Assembly: GCA_028281705.1 (NCBI GenBank)
Contig: JANQJH010000151.1
Span: forward strand, 1-48,858
Origin: Verrucomicrobiales bacterium
GTDB taxonomy: Bacteria > Verrucomicrobiota > Verrucomicrobiia > Verrucomicrobiales > DEV007
Direction of reading: 5' to 3'
Length of the DNA: 48,858 bases
The position numbers and the translations under genes are program-made. Below the pieces are notes generated by a model, which had not been told where the DNA came from, ran no database searches, and saw only the letters and a program-made list of their open reading frames with translations. This document shows, in pieces, positions 35,952 through 44,013 of this stretch (positions are counted from its first letter, which is position 1; each line of letters starts with the position of its first letter).

Positions 35952-36278
35952 ATGAAGATAAAAAGTGTTATCAAATCTATCGCTGCCGTCACCACATTGA
36001 CCTTCGTTTCTCTGATGGTGGCCAACGCCATGAAGTTCAACGATGGGAGCTATTCTTGCGGGAATGCCCCGTTTGAGACTGAATGGTGTGTCAATCCCTA
36101 TTATACAACGCTGGCGACTCCTGGTACGCATGCCCACATCATTCACGCCCTCGATATTTGGGGAAGTTGCAGCGCGGCCCATTCAGAGGCTGACCGGCGT
36201 TGGGTCTATAATGGGGACGCTTGGCTGAGCTGTGAGGATCTAAAGAAGGGACCGCATACCAATTGGTGGGACAATTGA
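35952..36278 (+). CDS. Small exported protein P1 of a six-member tandem family
   Basis: 108 aa. Basic start (MKIKSVIK), hydrophobic core and an AxA-like end (FVSLMVANA|M) form a signal peptide. The mature part of ~80 aa has four Cys. It shares the family core: H-x-x-x-x-H-A-L-x-x-x-G-x-C-x-x-x-HSEADR-x-W, then C-x-D-L and a GP-x-T-x-WW end. The four Cys fit two disulfides formed outside the cytoplasm. No known family is recognised. The leader has no Shine-Dalgarno sequence. It is first in the array behind the strong promoter, and diverges from P2-P4 in the region between the first two Cys. Confidence 0.8.
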   Translation: MKIKSVIKSIAAVTTLTFVSLMVANAMKFNDGSYSCGNAPFETEWCVNPYYTTLATPGTHAHIIHALDIWGSCSAAHSEADRRWVYNGDAWLSCEDLKKGPHTNWWDN

Positions 36279-36436
36279 TTTTCTGAAGTGGCTAGCAAGT
36301 GGATTACCATGTCGTTGGACGGGTGATTTGAATTGTTGAACGGACACACAGCGCACCTCTATCCGATTGACGATTCATAGCGCATTTCACATAGCGCATT
36401 TCAAAAACAAGTAACCAAGAAGACACGAACCATAAA

Positions 36437-36760
36437 ATGAAAACAAAAAACATTATTAAGACTGCCATCACCGCCATCACTTTCACGTTCGTCACCTTGA
36501 TGGTGGCAAGTGGACTGAAATTCAATTTTATCGTCGGTTCTGACAATTTTCTTTGTCCGTTTGATCCGTTTATATGCATTTGGGATTCCTATTATACGAT
36601 TGTGACACCAGGTACACATGTACACTTACATGAAGCTCTAGAAAACGGCGGGACTTGTGGCACTTTCCATTCAGAGGCAGACCGCGATTGGGCGTGGACG
36701 AGTAATTGGTTATGTCAGGATTTGGGGGAGGGTCCGTATACCCATTGGTGGAGCCAATGA
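36437..36760 (+). CDS. Small exported protein P2
   Basis: 107 aa. Signal peptide MKTKNIIKTAITAITFTFVTLMVASG; mature domain with four Cys (FLCPFDPFIC, GTCGTFHSEADRDW, LCQDLGEGP) and the THWWSQ end. It is nearly identical to P3 apart from a few positions (for example WAWTSNWLCQ against WTWTSNGSCE). A-rich leader without a Shine-Dalgarno sequence. Function unknown; see P1 for family features. Confidence 0.85.
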   Translation: MKTKNIIKTAITAITFTFVTLMVASGLKFNFIVGSDNFLCPFDPFICIWDSYYTIVTPGTHVHLHEALENGGTCGTFHSEADRDWAWTSNWLCQDLGEGPYTHWWSQ

Positions 36761-36891
36761 GACTGCTCGGTTCTCTTGACTGATATACTGATCTTGAGTG
36801 TGATCGAGTACCGGGATCCCTACTGCCTATCCGATTGGCGATTCATAGCGCATTTCAAAAACAAGTAACCAAGAAGACACGAACCATAAAA

Positions 36892-37215
36892 ATGAAAACA
36901 AAAAACATTATTAAGACTGCCATCACCGCCATCACTTTCACGTTCGTCACCTTGATGGTGGCAAGTGGACTGAGATTCAATTTCATCGTCGGTTCTAACA
37001 ATTTTCTTTGTCCGTTTGATCCGTTTATATGCGTTTGGGATGCCTATTATACGATTGTGACACCAGGTACACACGTCCACTTACATGAAGCTCTAGAAAA
37101 CGGTGGGACTTGTGGCACTTTCCATTCAGAGGCAGACCGCGATTGGACGTGGACGAGTAATGGGTCATGTGAGGATTTGGGGGAGGGTCCGTATACCCAT
37201 TGGTGGAGCCAATGA
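36892..37215 (+). CDS. Small exported protein P3
   Basis: 107 aa from the ATG at 36892, the position equivalent to the P2 start. The tracked ORF opens at 36835 only because the duplicated leader happens to be open in this copy. It has the same signal peptide and four-Cys layout as P2. Differences from P2 cluster between the HSEADRDW core and the last Cys (TWTSNGSCEDL), which may mean variable selection on that loop. Possible own promoter: TTGACT-17-TGTGAT at 36776-36804. Confidence 0.85.
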   Translation: MKTKNIIKTAITAITFTFVTLMVASGLRFNFIVGSNNFLCPFDPFICVWDAYYTIVTPGTHVHLHEALENGGTCGTFHSEADRDWTWTSNGSCEDLGEGPYTHWWSQ

Positions 37216-37351
37216 TACCCTCAGTTCTCTGGACTGATGCGCTGCTCTTGGGTGTGGGTGTGGTCGAGTGCCGCGTTCCTACTGCCTATCTGATTGACGA
37301 TTCATAGCGCATTTCAAAAAACAAGTAACCAAGAAGACACGAACCATAAAA

Positions 37352-37678
37352 ATGAGGACAAAAAACATTATTAGAACCGTCATCACGGCCATCTCCTTCA
37401 CGTTCGTCACCTTGATGGTCGCCAGTGGGCTGAAATTCAATTTTCCCCTTGGGTCTGGCACATTTGATTGTCCATGGGATCCATCCTTATGCTTCTTCTA
37501 TTCCTATTATACGATAGTGACGCCGGGTACACACGTACACTTGCATGAAGCTCTAGAAAACGATGGCGGGACTTGTGGTACTTTTCATGCAGAGGCAGAC
37601 CGTGACTGGACGTGGACGAGTACTTTGTCGTGTCAGGATCTAGGGGAAGGTCCGTATACCCATTGGTGGAGCCAATGA
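37352..37678 (+). CDS. Small exported protein P4
   Basis: 108 aa, the most diverged of the three cassette copies. The first Cys loop reads FDCPWDPSLCFFYSYY instead of FLCPFDPFICVWDAYY, and one extra residue lies before GGTCGTFHAEADRDW. Signal peptide, four Cys, and the GEGPYTHWWSQ end are kept. Conserved synonymous and leader sequence shows it belongs to the same ~460-bp cassette. Confidence 0.85.
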   Translation: MRTKNIIRTVITAISFTFVTLMVASGLKFNFPLGSGTFDCPWDPSLCFFYSYYTIVTPGTHVHLHEALENDGGTCGTFHAEADRDWTWTSTLSCQDLGEGPYTHWWSQ

Positions 37679-37797
37679 GGAGTGAGTTTGCCAGTCCCAT
37701 AGATATGAAAGTCTGTTCCTGATCCGGATCAATTCGATCTGTCAGTGGCACTTGGATGTACTGACGAAACCAAACCAAAACCATAACAACTAAAACG

Positions 37798-38109
37798 ATG
37801 AAAATAGGAGGTCATATTAAGATACTGGTAAATACCGCGATCTGTGTCTTTGCGGCAATGATGGTCGCAGAGGGAATTCGAGTGGAAATTAGCGGTAGCA
37901 CGTGCGGCAACCTTGGTCCTACTGCTACGGGGACTCGGGTTACTCTTGTCAGTGCCGGAGATACAGCCTGGGTGCATGATGCGCTCAACGAAATCGGCGA
38001 TTGTAGTGAAAACCACTCGGAATCTAATCGAACATGGGATCCGGTAACCAGAGCGGGTACTTTTGAATTCTTCATTGAAGGTCCGTTCACCGCCTATTGG
38101 ACCGACTAA
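37798..38109 (+). CDS. Small exported protein P5 (two-Cys subtype)
   Basis: 103 aa. Signal peptide MKIGGHIKILVNTAICVFAAMMVAEG, then a mature part with only two Cys (GSTCGNLG and GDCSENHSESNRTW). The family core is kept in weaker form (AWVHDALNEIGDCSENHSESNRTW ... EGPFTAYW). With P6 it forms a second subtype lacking the outer Cys pair. It is 23 nt upstream of P6, so the two are probably co-translated from one mRNA. Confidence 0.8.
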   Translation: MKIGGHIKILVNTAICVFAAMMVAEGIRVEISGSTCGNLGPTATGTRVTLVSAGDTAWVHDALNEIGDCSENHSESNRTWDPVTRAGTFEFFIEGPFTAYWTD

Positions 38110-38132
38110 CAAGGTCAGATTGAAGTAGCTCT

Positions 38133-38441
38133 ATGAAAAGGAATCAATACTTCAAGACGCTGACGAGCACCATTGTCTGTGTGTTTTCAGCGATGATGGT
38201 TGCGAAAGGACTCAAAGTTGAAGTCAGCAATAGTTCCTGCGGAAACTTAGGGGGCGTCGTCGTCTCGAACACAGTAACCTTCGTGAGTGCGGGGCACACA
38301 GCCTACGTTCATGATACACTCTCCGACGATGGAATTCACTGCACTCTTGATCACCAGGAGGCGAACCGAGATTGGAACCCAAATCCTGGGGCGGCTCTTT
38401 CCCAACCAATCATTGAAGGTCCATTCACAAGCTATTTGTAA
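38133..38441 (+). CDS. Small exported protein P6 (two-Cys subtype)
   Basis: 102 aa. Signal peptide MKRNQYFKTLTSTIVCVFSAMMVAKG; mature part closely parallels P5 (SSCGNLGG, SAGHTAYVHDTL, HCTLDHQEANRDW, IIEGPFTSYL). The C-terminus lacks the final Trp found in the others (TSYL against TAYW). Last member of the array; a strong hairpin follows before the glycosyltransferase gene. Confidence 0.78.
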   Translation: MKRNQYFKTLTSTIVCVFSAMMVAKGLKVEVSNSSCGNLGGVVVSNTVTFVSAGHTAYVHDTLSDDGIHCTLDHQEANRDWNPNPGAALSQPIIEGPFTSYL

Positions 38442-38524
38442 AGTAAGAATTCCGATCGCAGAGGGAGGGTTGTGGAGGGCGTGAAGCCCGCTCTTCATCT
38501 TTCTGCGCAGGCAACACCGATCTT

Positions 38525-38566
38525 CCCGGCATCGCTCAGTGGAGACGCTGAGCGATGCCGGGGTTT
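38525..38566 (+). terminator. Strong 15-bp hairpin closing the small-protein array
   Basis: CCCGGCATCGCTCAG pairs perfectly with CTGAGCGATGCCGGG around an 8-nt loop, followed by GTTT. The T-run is short, but the stem is the longest perfect hairpin noticed in the window. It probably terminates or attenuates transcription between P6 and the GT2 gene, or protects the 3' end of the array mRNA. Confidence 0.7.
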
Positions 38567-38606
38567 GGAGTCGGTCCCCTTTTGCTCTTAGATTTTCGTC
38601 ACTGCC

Positions 38607-39413
38607 ATGAAACTTTCTATCGTCATTCCCGTATACAACGAAGGTGTCTTCATTGAGCGAACCGTCGAGCTGGCTGTTGCCCAACCAGTAGACGGTGTTG
38701 CTGAAAGAGAGATCATTATCGTCGATGACGCCTCGACGGATGGCACGCCGCAGATCGCCAAAAATCTAGCGGAAAAGCATTTTCCCGTGGTGCGTGTTCT
38801 GAGACACGATCGAAATTGTGGCAAAGGCGCTGCCCTGAGGACAGGGTTCAAGGAAGCCGTCGGTGATATCATCTTGGTTCAGGATGGAGATTTTGAATAT
38901 CATCCTCGCGACTATGGGCGACTTCTACGTCCGATTGTGAACGGACAAGCCGATGTGGTTTACGGATCTAGGTTTATGGGGTCTTCGGAGAAACGGGTCA
39001 TCTTCTTTTGGCACATGATGGGGAACCGCCTGCTGACGCTGTGGTCCAACATGCTGACAAACCTGAACCTAACCGATATGGAGACTGGCTATAAGGTGTT
39101 CCGGAAGGAAGTGGTCGATGCCTTGGAGATCAAGGAAGAGCGCTTCGGTGTTGAGCCTGAGATCACCGCCAAGGTCGCTAGCTTGGGTGCCCGTATTTAC
39201 GAGGTTGGCATTGGCTATCACGGGCGCACTTACGATGAAGGAAAAAAGATTGGGTGGAAGGACGGCGTTCGTGCTCTCTGGGTCATCTCAAAGTATTTTT
39301 TTAAATGCCGAATTCTTCGAAGCGATCCGTTGAAGATCAACGGCGGGAAATCGACCGCTGCCGATTCCGGCATTTTTTGTGCGTCCACCATGGAAACCCG
39401 AGATGCGCGCTAG
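38607..39413 (+). CDS. GT2 family glycosyltransferase, DPM1/polyprenyl-phosphate hexosyltransferase-like
   Basis: 268 aa, GT-A fold. Motifs: KLSIVIPVYNEG at the start, IIIVDDASTDGT nucleotide site, RNCGKGAALRTGF, the metal-binding VQDGDFEYHP (~residues 91-100), then SRFMGSSEKR and TDMETGYKVFRKEV. These match enzymes that transfer a hexose from a nucleotide sugar to polyprenyl phosphate at the membrane face. No C-terminal membrane helices are present, so it is the soluble short type. A decayed close paralogue lies on the minus strand at 44374-44962. The sugar cannot be inferred. Confidence 0.9.
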   Translation: MKLSIVIPVYNEGVFIERTVELAVAQPVDGVAEREIIIVDDASTDGTPQIAKNLAEKHFPVVRVLRHDRNCGKGAALRTGFKEAVGDIILVQDGDFEYHPRDYGRLLRPIVNGQADVVYGSRFMGSSEKRVIFFWHMMGNRLLTLWSNMLTNLNLTDMETGYKVFRKEVVDALEIKEERFGVEPEITAKVASLGARIYEVGIGYHGRTYDEGKKIGWKDGVRALWVISKYFFKCRILRSDPLKINGGKSTAADSGIFCASTMETRDAR

Positions 39414-39753
39414 AGAGATTTTGACGGCTTGCCGAGTTCTATGGATTCCAGTGGCCTCGGTTTTGGGCCTCACGGGATGTGGCTCGGAGCGCCAGGAGTC
39501 TTTTGATCTCCCGACGACGGTAGGTCAAATCAGCGAGCGCCTTTTCTCGGAATCCCAATCAGTTGAGATTCAGCTCGAGAATTCTTCCGGGGCCTTTGCT
39601 CCTTGGGCGTGGCTGCACCTTGAAATTGGCGAATCCGAATTCCGGTTCCAATCTGATGAGGATGGGAAGCTTCAGGTGGGATTCCACGATCTTCCCGCTC
39701 AAACGGTGCTCTCGAGTTCGAGAGCTGCTCGACTTGCCGTATTCATACGGTAG
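39403..39753 (+). CDS. Small lipoprotein of unknown function
   Basis: 116 aa from the ATG at 39403, overlapping the end of the GT2 gene by 11 nt. Leader MRAREILTACRVLWIPVASVLGLTGC carries a clear lipobox (LTGC). The remaining ~90 residues include a beta-rich stretch (SVEIQLENSSGAFAPWAWLHLEIGESEFRFQSD) without recognised family. The overlap suggests co-translation with GT2. It converges on the c-heme gene. Confidence 0.6.
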   Translation: MRAREILTACRVLWIPVASVLGLTGCGSERQESFDLPTTVGQISERLFSESQSVEIQLENSSGAFAPWAWLHLEIGESEFRFQSDEDGKLQVGFHDLPAQTVLSSSRAARLAVFIR

Positions 39754-39790
39754 TCGCGGAAATCGCTGCTGCGCGATTCCTGATCGTTGA

Positions 39791-40840
39791 TCATTGGCCT
39801 TTGGGTTCAAGAGTTTCCAGTAACACTGCCAAGGGCGTCTCGGCGGAGATTTCAAACGGAGCGTCATCTAGAGGACGCCGAACGCGGACTTGCCCAAAGC
39901 GATTGGGGGAGATGTAAACACTTCCCTCTTTACTTGAGAATTTCACTTTACCGATCGAATTGCGAGGTAAACGAACGTCTATTTCGTCTCCGATGTCCAC
40001 ACCCGCTTGCTTCCAATGATAGAGCACTTCTGGAAATTGCAAAACTCTTCCTGTGATCGCACGAGGCGAGGGTGATCCAACGCCTACCCCCTGATTCTCG
40101 TGGCACCGTGTACATGACGTGGTGGCAATGGGCGCCTGGTTGATGATGGAAATGGCTGAAGCCTTGGCGGCTTCGGTGGATTTTGAGTGGGTTGACAAGC
40201 GAATAGAGGCACCGTTCCAGCGGGCTTGGACGATTCCCAGAGGCGATACCTCCGCCGCATACCAGATCTCGAGAAATGGACGCAGTCTCTGATCTGAAGA
40301 TTTCACAAAGACAAAAGCGTGAGTCGTTTCAATCTCTTTGGAATCGATCATCATTGGCTCTTTTCCTTGGTCCTCCACAATAACCTCTCTCCGCTTCTGG
40401 CGATTCCGAAACGGATACGTCATCAGACCAGGTGCCTCGAGAATCGCCATCTCGTGTGACGTCATTGCGGGATCGTCTTCAGCCAATAGGCGCCAGAGCT
40501 TGAGCGGATTCGGACCGACCTTTTCACCGTTCGTCGCGGTGAGCCAGGTCCTCCCAGCGTCATCGGGTAGGTTTTTGTGAATTCCATATTCGACGTTGAT
40601 TGCTGTTCGGCTTCCGGCTTCAAGTGAATATTGAGACACGTCACCATCGTTCCATTGGACACCAAGCGCTTTCGGCGAGAGATAATTTAATCGATCGAGC
40701 AGTGTCGTCCTCTCCGCGAATCGTTTGAATGAGCGAGCTTCTCGGTTTCGACGGTCAAATTCTTGAAATGCGAGAAACGCGATGCCGATGCCGATCACGA
40801 CCGTCAAGCTCATCGACAGTGCATCCGGGATTGCTTTCAT
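39791..40840 (-). CDS. Membrane-anchored c-type heme protein
   Basis: 349 aa from the ATG at 40840, which overlaps the stop of the upstream gene as ATGA (translational coupling); the tracked start at 40891 is therefore rejected. N-terminal anchor (ALSMSLTVVIGIGIAFLAF), ~240 residues of unrecognised periplasmic domain, one heme-c motif CTRCH (TTSCTRCHENQG, ~residue 250), and a C-terminal domain (VDIGDEIDVRLPRNSIGKVKFSS). Export and heme attachment would occur on the periplasmic side. Electron-transfer or sensing roles are both possible. Confidence 0.75.
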   Translation of the reverse strand: MKAIPDALSMSLTVVIGIGIAFLAFQEFDRRNREARSFKRFAERTTLLDRLNYLSPKALGVQWNDGDVSQYSLEAGSRTAINVEYGIHKNLPDDAGRTWLTATNGEKVGPNPLKLWRLLAEDDPAMTSHEMAILEAPGLMTYPFRNRQKRREVIVEDQGKEPMMIDSKEIETTHAFVFVKSSDQRLRPFLEIWYAAEVSPLGIVQARWNGASIRLSTHSKSTEAAKASAISIINQAPIATTSCTRCHENQGVGVGSPSPRAITGRVLQFPEVLYHWKQAGVDIGDEIDVRLPRNSIGKVKFSSKEGSVYISPNRFGQVRVRRPLDDAPFEISAETPLAVLLETLEPKGQ

Positions 40841-43047
40841 TCTTTGGAGGCTTGGTTGAAGGTCACAAATCCGTTTTCGCGGATGGTACACAATCCCTTG
40901 AGCTGATTGCGGTATTTGCCGATTTTCAAAATCATCTCAATCCGATAAGTTCCATATCCAGGTGACTCGACCGCAAAAGGAACAGAGGCACGTTCGCCGA
41001 TGAGGACACTGTTTTTGTAGGTGTAAGAGCTGGTCACGTCTGGATCAGATTGAAGTTCAGTCGAAGCTTGATACCAATTGATTGTCAATTCGACGGGCTG
41101 ATCCCAAGGCGTCGAAAGGATCATCTGATCGGCAGCGGACAACCCAAGGATGAGGGAAAGCGATTCAGGTTGATCTTCATTGGTGAATATATCCGCCTTG
41201 GTTAGAGACAGCTGAGCAAGAGCACTTCTTTCTGGCTTCCTTGCTTGATAGAGTATCGAGTCGCCTTCAGAGAGGGTCTCTGCGTAGCTGCGCCCAATGG
41301 CTTCCTTCCAGATCGGCGCACGTTTTTCGCTGACCTCATTCCAATGGACCATGATGTAACTGGGGGAAAAAGCATTGATCGCCTGCTCAAGGCGTTCCGG
41401 GGAGTCTTCCCATTGGCAGGCGGCCTCTAGTTGGGCGTAGGCACGAGGATGAAAACCGGAATAGCCGTTGATCAGAGGCTGCCAGTGCTGGACACTTGCG
41501 AGCATGTAGCTCGCATCGCGTGCGGGACGCGCCCGCGATTGGAAATTGGGCAACTCCAATACGGCGCCCCTCTCCTGTTCTGCGAGGAATGCATACAACT
41601 TGGAGTTCGGCGCGAGGTCGTTGCGGATATCATAGAGGCGCACGTTGCTGGGCCAGAGTTCAATGAGGGCGAGAAGCCCGATGGCTCCAAAGCAGAGAAC
41701 GCGCCCGCTTCTCCAAGGGACTCGATTTAGAAGGCACTTGATTGCATGCCCTGCCGTGAGAGCGAGGAACATGGCCAGAAAGATGCTAAACCGGTAAGGT
41801 GAGCGAATGGATGAATACCCGGGAAAGAACTCGTAAAGCAGGTTGTAGGGCGACAGCCAGTAGACGATGCTATAGACGCCTAACCCAACGGGACTCGTGG
41901 GCGCCAGCGCGAGGCCGAGCGAAAGGATGAACGCCAAGAGTGCCATCCAGATGAAATAACGTTCCACGCCTGAGCCAAACGCGAGTGCGGGTGAGTCAAT
42001 TCGCTGATGCTTCAGGCCGCGCTTCAACAAAATCGCCCCAAGGATGCCAAAGGTGAGGAGGATTCCTCCAACAAAACAGCTAGTTTCTGCCGAGCCTCCG
42101 CTCCACTGCAGGAAATCGTGATAAAACCAATTGTTGGATGGTGGTCTTAGGTAGGTGCCCAACATGGCGGACAAGGTTTCAACGACGGCTTTGGGGCGTT
42201 CAAAGGAAAGGGACTGCTTTGGTGCCAGCATCCCTTGTGCGAGCGGCCACATCAGTAATAAGACGCACGCTGATACGGCGCCCCCGCGAATGAGGGCTTG
42301 CTTGGCGTTCCACCATCGTTTCCAACAGAAGATCCCAAAAACCATCGCAAAGACGGTCAAGAAGATGCCGTAGTAGGCGCAGCTATTCCAACACATGAGG
42401 TAGCAAAGGCCCGTCATGATCGCGTCTCTCCAGAGAAATCTGTCCATGAATCGCAGCATGAAGAGAAGGGTGAGCGGCGGAAAGGGGAAGGCATAGAGTT
42501 GAAGCACCCCGAGTTCCTTGAACATGTAGGGATTGAAGAGAAAAAGAAGTCCGGCGAGAAAGGCCGCCGCGTGAGTTTCCATCCTGGAAGACCGGCCCCC
42601 TTGTGAGAGCAAATGCTCCGCCAAGAGATAGACCGCCCAGCCGGAGCTGAAAAAGAAGAGCAAGAACACCAGATTGTAGAGTGTCACGAGTTCGACCCCT
42701 ACGAGGGCGAGCGGCAAGGTAATCAGGGAGGTCAAGAATTGCGGCTCTGAATAGGCTAGGGCATAACGGTGGGGATAGAAATTGTTCGAATCCCAGTAGG
42801 CGGTTTGCAGAGGTGCCCGCATCCAGTGGTGATTCCAGGCCAGGGTCCACAAATTCAGTTGACTCACCATGACGATGGACTGCTCCCCTGGCGTCACGTG
42901 GGAGTTGAGATTCTTTGCTAGTGGCCACGTGACGGCGAGCGCTAGAATGAGGTAGATGAGCGCAGCCACGGCGTGATATCGCCAGTGCATCTTTGCTGGA
43001 AGGTCAGTCGCGCTTTGCGAAGAATCAGACGGGCTGCTATCTTGCAT
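40837..43047 (-). CDS. Polytopic membrane protein, GT-C glycosyltransferase-like
   Basis: 736 aa. Around a dozen membrane helices run from residue ~25 to ~470 (ALIYLILALAVTWPLAKNL; LITLPLALVGVELVTLYNLVFLLFFFSSGWAVYLL), then a ~260-residue soluble C-terminal part. The first loop after helix 1 carries acidic and Trp-rich sequence (QLNLWTLAWNHHWMRAPLQTAYWDSNNFYPH), the layout of GT-C enzymes and YfhO-like proteins that use polyprenyl-phosphate sugars. No exact family can be named. It is coupled to the c-heme gene, and lies near the DPM1-like GT2, which could supply its donor. Confidence 0.7.
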   Translation of the reverse strand: MQDSSPSDSSQSATDLPAKMHWRYHAVAALIYLILALAVTWPLAKNLNSHVTPGEQSIVMVSQLNLWTLAWNHHWMRAPLQTAYWDSNNFYPHRYALAYSEPQFLTSLITLPLALVGVELVTLYNLVFLLFFFSSGWAVYLLAEHLLSQGGRSSRMETHAAAFLAGLLFLFNPYMFKELGVLQLYAFPFPPLTLLFMLRFMDRFLWRDAIMTGLCYLMCWNSCAYYGIFLTVFAMVFGIFCWKRWWNAKQALIRGGAVSACVLLLMWPLAQGMLAPKQSLSFERPKAVVETLSAMLGTYLRPPSNNWFYHDFLQWSGGSAETSCFVGGILLTFGILGAILLKRGLKHQRIDSPALAFGSGVERYFIWMALLAFILSLGLALAPTSPVGLGVYSIVYWLSPYNLLYEFFPGYSSIRSPYRFSIFLAMFLALTAGHAIKCLLNRVPWRSGRVLCFGAIGLLALIELWPSNVRLYDIRNDLAPNSKLYAFLAEQERGAVLELPNFQSRARPARDASYMLASVQHWQPLINGYSGFHPRAYAQLEAACQWEDSPERLEQAINAFSPSYIMVHWNEVSEKRAPIWKEAIGRSYAETLSEGDSILYQARKPERSALAQLSLTKADIFTNEDQPESLSLILGLSAADQMILSTPWDQPVELTINWYQASTELQSDPDVTSSYTYKNSVLIGERASVPFAVESPGYGTYRIEMILKIGKYRNQLKGLCTIRENGFVTFNQASKE

Positions 43048-44013
43048 GATCTGTTTTCACTCTTTGGAGCGGGGATTGCACCCTTTTGATGTTTTTTGGT
43101 AACATGAAGATCCAGCGCCATTACTAGGGTGCGTTTTAGAACTGGCTAGAGCCATGCTAGTATGGCGCCCAGTGTGACGATTCCAAGAAATTTTTCGCGA
43201 TGTTTCTCATACATGATGGCAATTGCTCCGTTCTCCTTCAATCGCTGAACGCGTTCTCAATTCGATGCCGCTTCTTCTTGTATTAGCGCCTATTGAGGAT
43301 CTTAGAGATTTCCGTTCTGCTTTGGATAGGATAGATACAGTGTCCCCGTCCTCGCTTCTCAAATTTATACCTGAGATCGCGCTTCTGCCCCCCCGGACTT
43401 TGAGGAAGTCCATACGGAGCTGATCTAATGCCCTCCCGATGCGGAAGTCCTAGGCGGGAAAACTCGCGCGGAGGCGCAGGGCCCGCAGAGATAGCCATTG
43501 AGAATTAGCCGGGTCGTCATCGTTTTCTTCCTGGAGATCCCGTTGACCGATTAGCGAGAGCGTGGCGATCATAGAAAGTTCCAGACTGGCCCTAGTCACG
43601 TTGGATCGACTACGCGACAGTGCTTTTTGCTCTAACAGAAATCTAATTCGTTTTCCAATGACCGAATCTCGAAAAAGGTTGCCAACTGCTTCCTCAAGCG
43701 GTAGAGAATCGCTCTCAGAACGACCATGATGTGCATCGTCCATCGGAGGCCTGTCGCCTCTATCGCTTCGTGTTAGAGTTCCTCCTTGAGCCTCAGATCA
43801 GTGCTTTTGGGGCCTTGGTTTGAAGGCGCCCTGCGAAGGAGCGTGCCCCTCGTTGTGCGGTTATAGAGTCATTCTCCCCCCTCCAACGATCCTTTTCGAT
43901 TTGATGGTTGGACTATGTGCTGCCTGGTGTGCCTTCCAGGCAGCAGTAGATTTCACAATACCAGTCATGCAAGCCGGACAGCGGCACAATATGCAATGCA
44001 GGACGGTAACAAT
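43048..44013. other. Intergenic region with an IS remnant and degraded ORFs
   Basis: Besides the transposase remnant at 43146-43450, this stretch contains only short overlapping ORFs. A 97-aa minus-strand ORF (43450-43743, LPLEEAVGNLFRDSVIGKRIRFLLEQKAL) looks partly protein-like but has no recognisable family. The remainder (43744-44013) shows nothing I can support. I read it as a decayed insertion zone between the two modules. Confidence 0.5.
43146..43450 (-). pseudogene. Remnant of an IS5-like transposase C-terminus, frameshifted
   Basis: Minus-strand translation gives ...YKKKRHRIENAF in one frame, continuing as QRLKENGAIAIMYEKHREKFLGIVTLGAILAWL and a stop in the neighbouring frame. The pattern R-H-R-I-E-N-x-F-x-R-L-K ... 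A-x-x-Y-E/D-K ... F-L ... I-x-W-L is the end of the DDE domain of many IS5-group transposases, with the catalytic Glu in RIEN. A stop just before YKKK and the frameshift show it is dead. No terminal inverted repeats were identified. Confidence 0.65.

Larger units (their letters stand above)
36360..37678 (+). repeat. Three direct tandem duplications of a ~460-bp gene cassette
   Basis: Units start at 36360, 36828 and 37287, each with the same leader (TATCCGATTGACGATTCATA or a 1-2 base variant, then AACAAGTAACCAAGAAGACA) and the same coding sequence (P2, P3, P4). Conservation extends through non-coding leader and coding parts alike, so the duplications are recent. The first unit also has a 14-bp tandem duplication (CATAGCGCATTTCA) in its leader at 36376-36403. 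Confidence 0.9.

Noticed and set aside
36276-37800. CRISPR array interpretation of the repeats
   Set aside because: The repeat unit is ~460 bp and contains conserved coding sequence with signal peptides; spacing and unit size do not fit CRISPR.
43450-43743. 97-aa minus-strand ORF next to the IS remnant
   Set aside because: No recognisable domain, no export or membrane signal, and it sits in a decayed zone; recorded only within the gap description.
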